Assembly (NCBI RefSeq): GCF_963576615.1
Contig: NC_088716.1
Span: 58,187,681-58,251,680, forward strand
DNA length: 64,000 nucleotides
Direction: 5' to 3'
DNA from: Watersipora subatra
Taxonomy: Eukaryota; Bryozoa; Gymnolaemata; Cheilostomatida; Watersiporidae
Shown here: piece after piece, positions 35,290 through 46,364 of the stretch
Position numbering within the stretch: the stretch's first letter is position 1
How the letters are laid out: each line of letters begins with the position of its first letter
The notes under the pieces: model-generated
The model's input: the letters and a program-made list of their open reading frames with translations, nothing else
What the model was told of the DNA's origin: nothing
The model's database searches: none
Position numbers and translations under genes: made by a program

Positions 35290-38200
35290 GTTACATGATT
35301 TCATTCAGCATTAAAGGAATGTAGATGGGTTGAGATTAGATAAGTGAAACATGACTGAAAACCATAATTTAGGTGAAAATGCGCAAATGAGTTGAAAGGA
35401 TTGAGCGTGCCTGTCAATTTTTGGGCATGATGCTGCTCTTCTAAGGTTCTGAGACCAACAACCAATTAAAAGATTGAAGCACTCTTACAGGGTCATCTTC
35501 AAGTATCCCAGCAATGTTCAATTCTCTATACATCTGCAGCCTGTATTCCTCCATCTGGACCTTCTTCAGCTTAGCCTTATCATAGTCCTCATTCTCAACC
35601 GCTTGCCTCTTCTCCACCTCATACTTGCCGAGCTTCTCCCCAACCTGTGATAGGGTCAAGGACAGACAAGCCATTAAAAACCCAAAAAGATATTGTCACC
35701 CCCTTCCCCAACCTGTGATAGATTGAAGGGTACTCAATAAGATATAATTTATTAAGGAAGGCATCAAGTACAACATCATTCTTTGGAGTCCTATTAAATC
35801 AAGCTTAGATAGTGTACTACTGAATTGATTAAGATTTGTCTTCTTTTTTAGTGGGAGCTAGTAACATGAGACTCATTAATGATGAGTGACAATCGAGCAT
35901 TGATAAACCATATCGTGGTGTAACACTGATCTCCGAATGGAATTTTACCACCCTAGCCATCAATAGTCACGTGAGGTCATGTGATGTCATGATTCATGAC
36001 ATCACATGACCTCAAATGACTTACGACCTCACATGATGTCACATGATGTCACATGATTGACGATCTCACATGACCCAAGCAATGAAGAGAAGGCATAATT
36101 CACTGATGGCTAAAATTAATAACATAATGACTGCAGTTGGAACTAAACCTTACTTCGGACTAGTATGTTCCCCGAGTTAACTACAAATAACTAGATCAAA
36201 GTTGAATGAGCCATAAATAATACAAGTTGAGTTTCATAAAACAAACAGCTATTAGGTGGATATTTTCATAAAAAGTCTTTTTGGACACCTCGTACAAGCT
36301 ATGAATTGAAATCCGCGCCATCCAATGTATGACTGACAGTAAAAAGAGTTTCTGAAGCTCAAATTCAGCGGGCTGCCTTCTTGATGCCAACTTATTAAAC
36401 AAAACAGACGATTTTTTTTTTAAATAATCAAGAGTTAATATTAGGTGAACTCACTGAACTGGGATCAAACAAAGAAACAATGATTCCATCCGCTACGCAT
36501 CTCCTAACGAACCTCACTCCATCTTCAAGTGAATTTAAAATACTAACCTTCTGGAGCTCCGCAATAGCTTGCTTCACTCTTTTAGCGTAGTCAAACTTTT
36601 CAGCTGCAATTATAGTTGAACATGTCACAACTTTCCAACCAGCTATTAGTTTGAACCCACAAAGGAAAAGACTTCAAGAACCAGCAGGAAATTAGCAAAA
36701 TCGTAAGACTAGACTACAAGGCGCTAGAGAGACAAATTCTTCAAGTGATGTACTCTAGCCCAAACCTACAGGTTTGGGCTGTACCAAAACTGAACTGAAA
36801 CCGAACTGTCATGCTGCCATGGGAATCAATGCTAACATCGGAGTAGGGCGCTGTGCATGTTAAAATAGCAGGCAGCAAAAGACGTGACCCTTTTTACTCA
36901 CCTAAGACAGATTCTTGCTTTTTACGTTCCAGTTTGCGTATGATTTGAGCAACTTCCGTATCTTGATACATGTCAAACGCAAGGTCATCAAGAGGTGAAA
37001 TATAATCAGGTTTCTGTTTATTTGTAGCCGAATAATCTTCCTCCTGGATGCAAAATCAAATGCAAAATTACACTAACCACCTCCCTAAGATTGCTTAGTT
37101 CCCACGAGCACCGATGCCCATTAAGATGTTGTCTCCACCTGTCGCATACCACACATCTACTCAACATGGCAATGAATTGCCATCTAATATTCCATAGCAA
37201 TCACAGCAGTATGCACCAAAAGAAATTACAAGATTAAATCACAAATCCTGCAAAACATTAGGTTTAGCTAAATCCTGTTCAAAGAAGATGATTCATAATA
37301 AGACTGGTATTAGCCCAAAATGCATTCCAGCTGCTAAAATATTTTTACAAATCATTTGATGAACAAATAGAATATGAATGCAAACGCTGAAAGGGAAAAG
37401 TAAAAAATAAACACGATTGTACTGCCGGGTTACGTTAGATTGGTTGGTCATAACCTAGCCATCGGCGTCGCTGACCTCTCATTATAGGGTTTTGACTCCT
37501 AAACTAAATGAAGATGTCTGATGGCGTGAAGGTGGCAGGTATTGCTACAGATCACCTTAACAAAATCGGTAATAAAATGATCCAAGTGATCGAACAATAT
37601 GAACTATGCATTATGGGGTAGATACGTGGTAGCTGTCTGATAGACAGCTACCACGTAGTAAAATCCCATCAAATAATGTACGGAGAGATATTCTAGATAT
37701 TAAAACGTAAACATCCCCATTATTAGCATGATAGTGTTTACAAGCATTTACTGTAAGTAATACTTGTAGTACTGTAAGTAATACTGTAAGTAATACTGTA
37801 AGTAATACTGTAAGTAATACTTACAGTTGAGAGACAAATGAAAGAAACGTCTATCACACTGATGAAAAGCACTATTTATCTGAACACGAGGGTAACACCT
37901 ACATTACACTCACTAGCTGCAATGTCATAGCGGCATGGATGAGTAGCAGTGTTCTATCAATGTGTCAAACGACCGGTTCCCAAAAAAGCCACTGGTAGTG
38001 ACAGAAATGACATACAACTTTAAACTGATTTCTGCAACTGGGCATGTCTCTTATCGTCGAGGTTCCTTTGCCACCCCGCTCAGACATGTCCAGCCAAGAT
38101 CACAAAGCTAATGTTCGTGTAACGATGCTCTTAAAACAAGTACAGCTTTTGTTTGTAGTTAGCTAAGCAGACATCATACTCCATATTTGAGAGATTGTTC

Positions 38201-41200
38201 ACACATGGAAGGCTACTTTTTAGTGAGAAATACAAGGAGATGTACAAGTATGCAGAGAGAACGAATGATCATTTCCAGAAATCTACTCCACATTTTCATA
38301 TCAATCGAGTGCATGCACTTACTACATACCTGGTTACTTTTATCCAAGTCATCTCCTATCACATTTATAGCTATAACTCCAACCTGCAAATAGGTACACA
38401 AAACATTCATATTTCTATAGAGTCCCGGTGTTGGCAGAGAGCGGTTCAAGACACAAACAGATATAAAACTAAATCCAATCCTGAACAGTTGACTAACGAA
38501 CGAAGAGCTAATATAAAACTTACCTGATTGTAGAGGTTATACTTGTTCACGTGATTTTTATGGATGACGAGTTTGAGGTAAAGTCCGACAGAGTCGACAT
38601 GCACCGATTTGAGTTCTCTTGCTTTGTAGTCTGTCTGCTCATTATCTGATAGAGCTACATACCTGAAAGAAGAACAATGACTCTTCTCTTGGACAACAAG
38701 AGAGTCATGTTTTTCGTAAGAGCTACATAAGTGGGTAACAGAGTTAACAAAACCAGACCCATGAACAACCATGACATAACATCGTTCTATCGGGCTAACA
38801 ACTTTAAAGATTGGATGGAATACGAGAGACGTACCCTAGTCTGTTATATCGTGCATTCTGAAGGTTAATTGGCAAGTCAGGGGGAATATCTCCTACAAAG
38901 AACTCAACTCGACTCGCTACAATAAGAGAATAACAAACCATTAGCATAAATAGCAATGAAAGTGAGTGAGCTGAAATAATTCAAAATTCATGTTACCATA
39001 TTGCGGAAATTTACACAAATGACTGTTTCTAGAAATGAAACGAATTTAGGTACGAAATTAATATAACTTCTTTGAGTTATGTAAGTGTAGAAGCAGTTAT
39101 ACAAAACAGTAAATTAATGTCTCACCTATGAGGTACTGGTGAGACAGAACCTGCACCTTTCGTATTCGACAACGCTTCTCCAGCTGTATGACAATATCTT
39201 GAGGGTAGAGACAAAACCTATAAAAACAAAACAGATGGTAAATAAATGCACGAACGAAGACTTCCTCAATTATTTGCTGTCTATATACAGTTAACCAGTC
39301 TGTGTTCAAACAATGATATACAGCCCCCAAGGATAGTCGACGGCAATCATGTGGACGGGGTTTAATGATCGAGCTCTGTTGGGATGAACCCGAACACAGC
39401 ACCCGAACAAACAAATATGCTGAATAAAGCCCCTCGTAAATTTACAAATATTATGAACTATAGTGGTTATTTTACTGATCTGTTGAATTCATTTTGTTGT
39501 CAAATAAATATAGTATCCTAATATTGTCACCGTTATTATGAGCCAGTTGCCATTCACAAGCATTCCTGATATTAATAGTCACAATCGTAAAATAGCCCAA
39601 ATTCGGTTTTATATTTAGATTTTGAGTATGAAAACTACACTGCACAGCTTTGCCTGCTGTCCCATCTTATTGGCCAGGTAAAACAATGTGACAACAATGA
39701 AAGACTTTGTCATTTTATATTAGGGGTGGCAAAATATTAATCAGAAACTAGGAAAAAAAGGCCATTGTTCGGGTATTTTTGGGTAGATTTAATTCAACTT
39801 TAAGCATATACACTGTACTACGACTTTTACCAATTTCAAAATTAGTAAAAGTAATTTTAAATGTTTTATTTTGCACGGATCTATTATTTTGATTAGGTAT
39901 TACCCCTACATTGTAGAAATTCAAGGTTTGCTATTGCGAACCGCGGGGCCTACTGACTGAATGAGCTAATGACACGATAACAGCGAGTTGTGTTTTCCAA
40001 AACCTAACAAGGCAACGTGACCGCCCCACGAGAATTGTGTTAGCTCCGAAACCCAGGCCAGCACAATCCCAACAGAGCACGATCATTAAACCCCCCTATA
40101 TGATAGCCGTCGCCTATCCTTGGGGAGCTGTATATCATTGGTTCAAATCAGTATTTCAACAGCGTGAGTGACGCACTCAAAACCATTACGTAATAAGTAG
40201 TGTGATACAATGATATTACAGCATAGAGCCAATCAAATCATAGCTTTGTCATCAACCAATTGAGCATTACCCAACAAATATGTAGTATAATTACTCTATA
40301 AGCCAGCTATTATAAGAACTTAGTACAAGGTTTCACAAGATTGAAACATTTTGAAGAGCTGAATCAGTATTTAAAAACTATTCAGGCTTAAAATTAATTG
40401 CGGAGAAAGAGAACATGTAACACTAAAGTTTAGAAATTGGAAATGTGTTTTAAGCTACACAAGCTTCCAGGATGAATCCCTTTAAAAGGACATACACCTA
40501 ATTGTTCACTCTGCTTTTTGTTACTAAACTGGGGAAATTGAAAGAAAGACTAAGCACAGAAAACTGTTTTTTACTTATGGTTTTCTGTAGACGCATTAAT
40601 ATATAACTAGGTTAAAACCATCATGCATGGTATGATGATAAAACTGGCAAGCATCATAACTACATCTCAGTTCTCAATCTATGCTTCACACAGACACATG
40701 TAAGCTCAGAAATGTCCTTTCAGACCAGGTATATAATAATGTGAGTCAGATGCGTCCTACAATCATTGACAGCATACTTACTAACAAGTTAATTAAAATG
40801 CTAGGGAGAATTTGGCTGTAGAAAACAACCTTGGCATGATTAGGAGTTTAATAAGTGGGGAAACAACTACTAGTGTTCAATTCATGTATAGAAGCCTCGA
40901 CTCATTGTAGTTTAAAAGAAATGCAGCAGGAATTCTGACAACCAGCAGCTAAAAACTACCCAGAATCGCCGAATTGGCTCTAAATCAGTCCTAAATTCTA
41001 AAAGATTGTGCCCTGAAATAATCATTGAGTTTTACTGATTAAAAAATTTTGAAAAGCACAGCTAGTGATACTAGACTCAATGCAGACGACCGCTGCCTAT
41101 TAACTGGCAATTTAGTCTGTGTACCTGGAAGATGACCACCCTCTGGTGAGGGGACTATGGGTGTTAAGTTCTGTAGCTTTTAGATTGTCATCCTGACCAG

Positions 41201-41237
41201 AGACATGTACGACATGAAAAGCTACTTTCTCTGGCAT
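22985..41237 (-). CDS. CEP104: CEP104, centrosomal and ciliary-tip protein, complete (22 exons)
   Basis: Exons, in order: 41125-41237, 39126-39217, 38835-38916, 38524-38662, 38330-38383, 36902-37043, 36548-36603, 35489-35644, 35042-35172, 34797-34865, 33918-34013, 33215-33353, 32790-33013, 32573-32645, 32141-32206, 28392-28513, 26835-27069, 25501-25632, 25336-25394, 25079-25187, 24680-24818 and 22985-23202. All are in phase and give 881 residues (human about 925). CEP104 binds microtubule plus ends and tubulin at the ciliary tip and works with CP110/CEP97 and joubertin-class proteins. Visible modules: jelly-roll (about 1-160; CRIRKVQVLSHQYLI, KARELKSV), coiled coil (195-275), Pro/Ser linker, TOG array (390-665; YLPPDDEKTRRN), short coiled coil, then Cys/His zinc fingers (726-850; TCIFC, HYWKSC, CPRC, CPLCH) and a basic tail. 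Exon 1 is recognised by family similarity around GW and FCLYPQ. The 37044-38329 intron could hide one more small exon. Confidence 0.95.
23546..23946. mobile_element. 401-bp MITE with long perfect terminal inverted repeats
   Basis: The left end AAGCCTGGTTTCCATATGAC continues AGCG and the right end is its exact complement; the flanking dinucleotide is TA on both sides (23544-23545, 23947-23948). The interior repeats GATCGTGCGCA and GCACGACG-type words, unusually CpG-rich for this region. There is no coding capacity. It lies in the last CEP104 intron. Superfamily is uncertain (Harbinger, ISL2EU or mariner-like are possible). Confidence 0.8.
24370..24672. repeat. Dispersed repeat, copy 1 (pair with 34090-34393)
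   Basis: The two segments share many blocks in the same order: GTTGTTGATACAAACCAATA versus GTTGTTGATGCAATCCAATA, AAAAATCTTGGAACGGA versus AAAAATCTTAGAATGGA, and an end of GAGCGTCTACTGCATA versus GAGCGCCTACTGTATA. Both copies are in CEP104 introns. It is probably an old DNA transposon or SINE family; no clear ends or target duplication are seen. Confidence 0.65.
26345..26470. repeat. Tandem repeat, about 32-38-bp unit, roughly four copies
   Basis: The unit contains GGTGAGAGCTGAAAGGCTGG then GGACCAATTA. Copies differ by small substitutions and indels. It lies in a CEP104 intron. Confidence 0.85.
26655..26805. repeat. Tandem array, 25-bp unit, about six copies
   Basis: The unit is ATCCTGATACCACAATAACT followed by GTATT, with small variants. 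It lies about 30 bp downstream (minus strand) of the CEP104 exon at 26835-27069, directly after its donor site. Confidence 0.9.
27185..27260 (-). mobile_element. tRNA-like SINE remnant
   Basis: On the minus strand there is a good B box (GGTTCGATTTC, 27190-27200), preceded by a weak A-box-like GTGATCGAGTGCC (27240-27252). No cloverleaf can be drawn. It is in a CEP104 intron. Confidence 0.35.
30001..30124. repeat. Tandem array, 30-31-bp unit, four copies
   Basis: The unit is CTGGAGACCACAGTCAAGTC followed by GCTGTCAAGT. Copies are nearly perfect. It lies in the large CEP104 intron 28514-32140. Confidence 0.95.
31019..32029. repeat. 1-kb minisatellite, 32-bp purine-rich unit, about 31 copies
   Basis: The unit is GGTGGTTAGAGAGAAAACAG followed by GCTGGTGAAAAA. 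Variants (TTAAAGAG, GGATGGTG, AGATAGCTAAAG, GTGTAAAAG) recur in blocks, which shows multi-unit duplication. It ends about 110 bp before the CEP104 exon 32141-32206 on the plus-strand map, that is just downstream of that exon's donor in the direction of transcription. Pol II would transcribe the pyrimidine-rich strand sense. Confidence 0.97.
33565..33596. repeat. Perfect hairpin, 14-bp arms and 4-nt loop
   Basis: AACATAACTCCTCA (33565-33578) pairs exactly with 33583-33596 around TTTG. An 11-bp-arm inverted repeat, CTCATTTGTGA, follows directly at about 33599-33631. Located in a CEP104 intron. Confidence 0.9.
34090..34393. repeat. Dispersed repeat, copy 2 (pair with 24370-24672)
   Basis: Same block order as copy 1 with moderate divergence. 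Its right part also holds an internal inverted repeat around CGCTCCTGGAACGGATTA and TAGGAGCG. It lies in the CEP104 intron between exons 34013 and 34797. Confidence 0.65.
35264..35290. repeat. (TA)n microsatellite
   Basis: About twelve TA dinucleotides in a CEP104 intron. Confidence 0.95.
35972..36014. repeat. Perfect hairpin, 21-bp arms and 1-nt loop
   Basis: TGAGGTCATGTGATGTCATG plus A (35972-35992) pairs exactly with 35994-36014. The following 60 bp contain more CACATGATGT and CACATGAC copies, so the hairpin grew out of a short direct repeat. It is in a CEP104 intron. Confidence 0.95.
36757..36780. repeat. Perfect hairpin, 11-bp arms and 2-nt loop
   Basis: AGCCCAAACCT pairs with AGGTTTGGGCT around AC. 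CEP104 intron. Confidence 0.9.
37623..37657. repeat. Perfect hairpin, 16-bp arms and 3-nt loop
   Basis: TACGTGGTAGCTGTCT (37623-37638) pairs exactly with 37642-37657 around GAT. CEP104 intron. Confidence 0.95.
37751..37827. repeat. Tandem repeat, 12-bp unit, about five copies
   Basis: The unit is CTGTAAGTAATA, ending in its own partial complement (CTTACAG). CEP104 intron. Confidence 0.9.
39304..40147. mobile_element. Foldback/MITE element with about 80-bp inverted ends
   Basis: The left end (39304-39384) contains CAATGATATACAGCCCCCAA, then GGATAGTCGACGGC and GGTTTAATGATCGAGCTCTG. The right end (40067-40147) is its complement with roughly 15% mismatches. The interior is AT-rich and non-coding. 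Related minimal copies lie at 42834-42868 and 44276-44326. It fills most of CEP104 intron 1. No clear target duplication was seen. Confidence 0.75.
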
Positions 41238-42833
41238 TTCTGCAATGCACGCATGCAATATATCCTAAAAAATGGAGATCCGTCAAGTAGATGATGGCAG
41301 ACAATGATTAAACAATAAACTTGTGTTCGTACAGCCAACAAGTTGCTGTTGAGTCTCTACAGTTTTATATGGTTACCTACACTTTAAAATTTTAATTAGA
41401 GACAACAAAATCTGCAGGTTATAAACTTTTTTAGAGAGAGAAAATGAGGGATCTCATAGATATAAACTCATATAATTGATGTAACATACTCATTATTTCT
41501 CCTCAAAATTATTAAAATAACAAATTATCTAGATGGACTAAGCAGACATTCTACATAACTTCACAATGTGTATGTAGTAATAAAGCAATTCAAAGTTTAC
41601 TACAGAACCAAACAGGAAACTGCTCCACATCCATGCCAAATTCAAAGACATACGCCCAAAGAAGTTTGGTTAATGATGTGTATAATTACTTTGACATTGC
41701 TAGCTTTTCTCAGAAACATGTACAGTGAATTCTAATCTAAATTGGTTGAGGAAGTCAAAAATACTATAATAAAATTCAGCGTTACCATGAAAGAATATAC
41801 CGAATTCACAATCTAGTTCAAGATAAAGTATCAATTTTTATGCTCCAATGCTTCACTATTGAAGAACTATGTTAAGAACATTTATTAAAAATAGAAGAGT
41901 TGTTTCTTTATGTTGAACCCTAACATTGTGTTGGCTATCGAACAAAACGAGTTGGTAATAATTATTCCGTAGTTTTCTATTTTTATAATTTATTTAAAAA
42001 GTAAGTGACGTATGAATCTACAAAGCTTTACTAGTTCTGTATATAATAAAAACTTGTTGTGGCTCGCAGAAGTTTATTGGTCTAATCGGAATAAGGCTGG
42101 GAAGCAAATCACTGGCTAGAAAGTGTGGACATCTCATCGTGTTTCAATAATTATACTAAATATTGAAAATTGCTTTGTAGTTGTTAAACTTCTTAAAACA
42201 AAATCAAACAAAAAAAACTGGGTATAATATTTTACAGATACGTTTGATCACTATTAAAATTTTATGCACGTGCAGTCAGAGTGTATTTTTTAAAATCTCT
42301 GTAAAAAAAACTATTATAAACGACACACTCCAATGAAATTAAAGGTAAACTAACAACATTCAGCAACTGTAGACATTGAATAACAAAAGTATGTAGAAGA
42401 ATATGACTATATAACTCATTTAATGTACGTGTAGTGTGCCAGTTATTCAAAATCTCGAGCTAGAGACACTCAACATCTCATTTGCTTTAAAGCACGCCTA
42501 ACGGATAAGCAAATAGATATGAGTCTGTGATGAGTGCGTTAGAAATACATTACGAAGCAAAATACTTTTCCAAAAGCAAATATTAATTTTTTGAACGGAT
42601 ACCTCCAAATTGTTTCACACTCCACTAGACAACCACACTTTTCAAAGTTAAAAATGTGTAAACATAATGAAGGGCACGTGATCGTTAATCTCGAGCAGAA
42701 AAGGCGTTACCCAGCAACAGTTAACATCGTCTAACATCTTAAATGCATAGAGCAAGTGAGAAGTTTCGGCTCTCGTAATACAAGGACGAACAACTCCGAT
42801 ATCTTGTTCTCACCATGTGTATGTATTGGTATT

Positions 42834-42868
42834 ACAAATGATATAAGGCTGTATATCATTGGTATTAC
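42834..42868. repeat. Minimal palindromic copy of the CAATGATATACAGC element
   Basis: AAATGATATAAGGCTGTATA followed by TCATT is nearly two inverted ends fused together. The word GGTATTAC occurs directly on both sides, like an 8-bp target duplication. Confidence 0.5.
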
Positions 42869-44275
42869 TAAAATATTTCCGCTATCACTGTAGCTTTACG
42901 ATTCATAATAATGGTTAAAAAAATCAGAAAGAATTAAAAGTTTTCTTAATATTTCACTGCTAACATGATAGCCTGCTTCAAAAAGTTAAACATAAAAATG
43001 AGTTTGCTGCTTTCAGAGCGAGTGTACACTGCTGCTAAAAGTGATAGAAAGGATGCACACTGAAAAATAAAGTTGTTTAAACCAATGCTAGTAAGAAATT
43101 ACATAACAAAAAATATTACATTTCCAATAACATGATCATGAACAGGAGTATCGATGATCTAGTTACTAATATCTGACAGAATGTTGTTTTTCAGTGGATA
43201 CAATTGTGCTGAATATAAACTTGCAGAACCTCATGAGGACCTAAAAAGGTGTACTCAAGCTTATGTCATAACATAGTTCAAATGTGAAAGGGTTATTACT
43301 CTTATTCATATTATCATTAATAATTATTAGCGTTATTCTTATTAATACTATGAGATTTTCTACAGCTTTGTCTATCAGATGTATATTCCTATCATTGAGT
43401 TCTATTATGTTAAGATGGGTGGGGTGCGACTGTCCATAGGATTTTACACAACTGTAACAAAGCTACAGAAAAATTTTAACTTTTCTAAATGGACTTTTCA
43501 TAATGCTATCCTGACTACATTTACGTCGCTAACTGTTAGAGTTTCAATCGCAGCCCTGGTTACTTTTACTGGAGTGTTCTTATTATAATTATTATAATTA
43601 TTATTATTGTAAAAGTTTCTTCACAGTCGTGTGGTGGTAGGTGACTGGTTTTAGTCTGTGTTGAGTCCGGGTCTTTACAAAAGGCCAAAGTATCCAACAT
43701 CTTCCTCAATTCCACTAAAAGAGGACCTTCCTCAAAATGTGAGCTGTTCCTAAGATGGCTGTCTTCTGTATAATCTCAAAAGACATGTTATTATTAAAAG
43801 ACATTATTATTATTATTAGTGTTCAGCTGGCTGTTTTGTCTTTTTTAAAAGTTAACTGAGAAATTTTACCACTTCTCTAAATATTTTTGCTGATCATGGA
43901 AGTTCCCATTTTTTACGTTGATCAGTTCATTTTCAAAACCTCCTTCTGCCTCAGTGTTCCTATTATTACGTACGCTACATTCACAAAGATTCCCCATAGG
44001 TTTCTCATTGCAATTATCAAAACCTGATATCTTTTTTTTGCCTTTTCCTTGTCACTCATCAGCTAGGTGTGTTTAGGTTTTTTGTTCTTCACAATCATGT
44101 CCAGCCTTCTGGCTTGAATCACATGATCTGTTGAAATCCTCTTGAACAACCTTTTGCGTTATGACTTTCAAGTCACAATGTTCTCTATTTATGATTGACT
44201 GCATTTTAGCGAGTTAAATCCATAATACATTAAAATGTTCTAACGGGCTAAACTTACCGCTGCCTTGCGCTGTTT

Positions 44276-44326
44276 CTTAAACCAATGATATACAACCACC
44301 ACTGGGGGCTGTATATCATTGCTTAA
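44276..44326. repeat. Second minimal copy of the CAATGATATACAGC element
   Basis: CCAATGATATACAACCACC faces GGGGGCTGTATATCATTG across a short spacer, matching the two ends of the 39304-40147 element without its interior. Confidence 0.6.
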
Positions 44327-44479
44327 ACAGACCTCCTACTAGTTTGCTGCATTTGCTCAAAACTTGGAATGAGGTTTCTTGTCTCCCATAAACCACTTCA
44401 CATAAATTAGTTTCTGCTTGATTTCTATACAGTCTTTTCATATTTATTTTATTGATGGTGCTCGGTCTTGAGTTGCATT

Positions 44480-44543
44480 CATAGACCTATTAACTATATA
44501 CTATTAACTGTATAGTTAATAGTATATAGTTAATAGGTCTATG
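44480..44543. repeat. Perfect hairpin, 30-bp arms and 4-nt loop
   Basis: The left arm (44480-44509, starting CATAGACCTATTAACTATAT) and right arm (44514-44543) are exact complements around GTAT. It is the longest perfect inverted repeat of this kind in the window and lies between genes. Confidence 0.97.
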
Positions 44544-45367
44544 GTTGCAGTCAACATTCCTTTATTTTCCTTTTTTAAATGTTCATCCTTAATTCACTTG
44601 AATGCTTTTTCTTGATTTGTCTGCGCCTCAAGTTTGAGATACTTTCTATAGAAAGATTTCTTTGCCTTGCTCACTTTGTTCACTGTAAATGTTAATATTC
44701 GATTTAATACTTTTGCCAAAATTTTTGCAGTCTTTATTTTTTGACTGGAATAATTTTTCACATTGTCCATATACTGCAGCTGGAATAACTCACCCTGCTG
44801 AAATTAGTCCCCTTTCTCCTTTATCTCAATGCATGTACAATCTGGCCACATAGGCTCATAGATGTAGAGTGTAACACCTTTATCAAAGTCAGGGCCTTTT
44901 CTCTTCTCTATATTTGTAATTCTCAACTTGTCGTATGCTTAGTTAAGAACTCAGAGAGTATCTAGAGCCAGCCAAAACATGTATATTGATCATTTATTGA
45001 TCACATTTATATTTGAGTTCGTAATAAGCTAAACTTTTCAATGTTATTTTTGATCATCGATTTCCGCTACTTCTGTACATTCACGTCACACACTCGTAGC
45101 ACTTACAGATACTAATAGTTGCGCTCCCTTGAATCTTTTATAGTCAGTCCATCAGGCAGCCATATCCCAATATCATCTTAGCTCTCTCTTATTTTTATGG
45201 TGGACATTGTATGCTTCTATAAACTGTATGTACTTCATTCTATCATCATAATAATATGTAGAACTATTACTATTATCATCATCATTTATAGAGTTTTCGT
45301 TACTGTTATTCATGCATGCACTTCATTAAAAATTGAGTTTTAAAACCTTCAAGATGTTCAAATATTG

Positions 45368-45427
45368 TATAATAATAATAACAATAATAATAATAATAAT
45401 TGTATAATAATAATAATATAATAATAA
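45368..45427. repeat. AAT-type microsatellite
   Basis: Imperfect runs of ATAATA/ACAATA. Confidence 0.9.
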
Positions 45428-46364
45428 CTTGTATGCATGTACTCTCACACTCTCGGTTTTCACAAGTCAGGTTTTCCCATTCTGTAGTTCTAAATGTAGC
45501 TACAACGATACTTTAAGACAAGTTAGCATTGCCATAAATCTTTGGCAGACTTCTCCAAGAGGCAGTCGGAGTTGACTTTCAAACTTATTTAATTACGGTG
45601 CTGTACTTATTGCCAAAACTTAAGTTTTTAATCTTTCTAGCAGCGCAAATTTGCTGAGCAAAGCTACACGTGCACCTGTGACCAATCATTTTGTTGAATG
45701 TTTCAAAATGAATTGTATTTTAAACAAAGATTAGGCACAGCCAAGATAGAGGTCAACTGTATAAAATAAACATCTTGGACACCTGCTAAAAATTTCAGGC
45801 ACCTGCTAAACATCTCAAAAATATGCTCTCGGTTCAAGTTAATGGAATTGATGCACTCTTTGAAACTTTGATGACATATTATATGACTCCAAACTATAAC
45901 GTAACTTAATAAAACCAGTAGAAAAGATAATTGAATATTTGAAAGATTTAAATATGCCACCAAAACAGCCACACATCCTCGCATATATGTTGAGCAAATT
46001 TACGAAAGTTGCTACATTATAAAATGGAATGAATACAATAAACGAAAAAATAAAACGTTTGTCAAACTTACTTAAAAATGTTTGCTTTGCAAAATTTGGC
46101 AAGTAGTGAATACGAAATGCTTGAGCAGAACTGGTTGCTTGCTGATTGGTTGATTTATTGATCGTATGCCTAAATAGAACGAAACTGTTGTGTTAAGTAT
46201 TTTACCACAAAATCCTAAAATCTTATTTAAAAGCTAATTTAAATTTTTCTAAATTTAATTTAGCTTTTAAATTTAATTAAATTTTTTTACAAAGCTTTAA
46301 ACTAAAATTTAACTGAAGAGATGTAAGCTGGTTCAATGCTGGTAGTCTCCAATAATCCTATAGA

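Larger units (their letters stand above)
41238..46364. other. 5-kb intergenic region upstream of CEP104
   Basis: No exon was recognised on either strand. It should hold the CEP104 promoter (minus strand, near 41.3 kb) and the 3' UTR of the death-domain-like gene. Contents seen: the two minimal CAATGATATACAGC elements, a 30-bp-arm hairpin (44480-44543), AAT/TTA simple repeats and AT-rich sequence. A 10-codon upstream ORF (ATG at about 41253-41255 on the minus strand) overlaps the CEP104 start. Confidence 0.5.
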
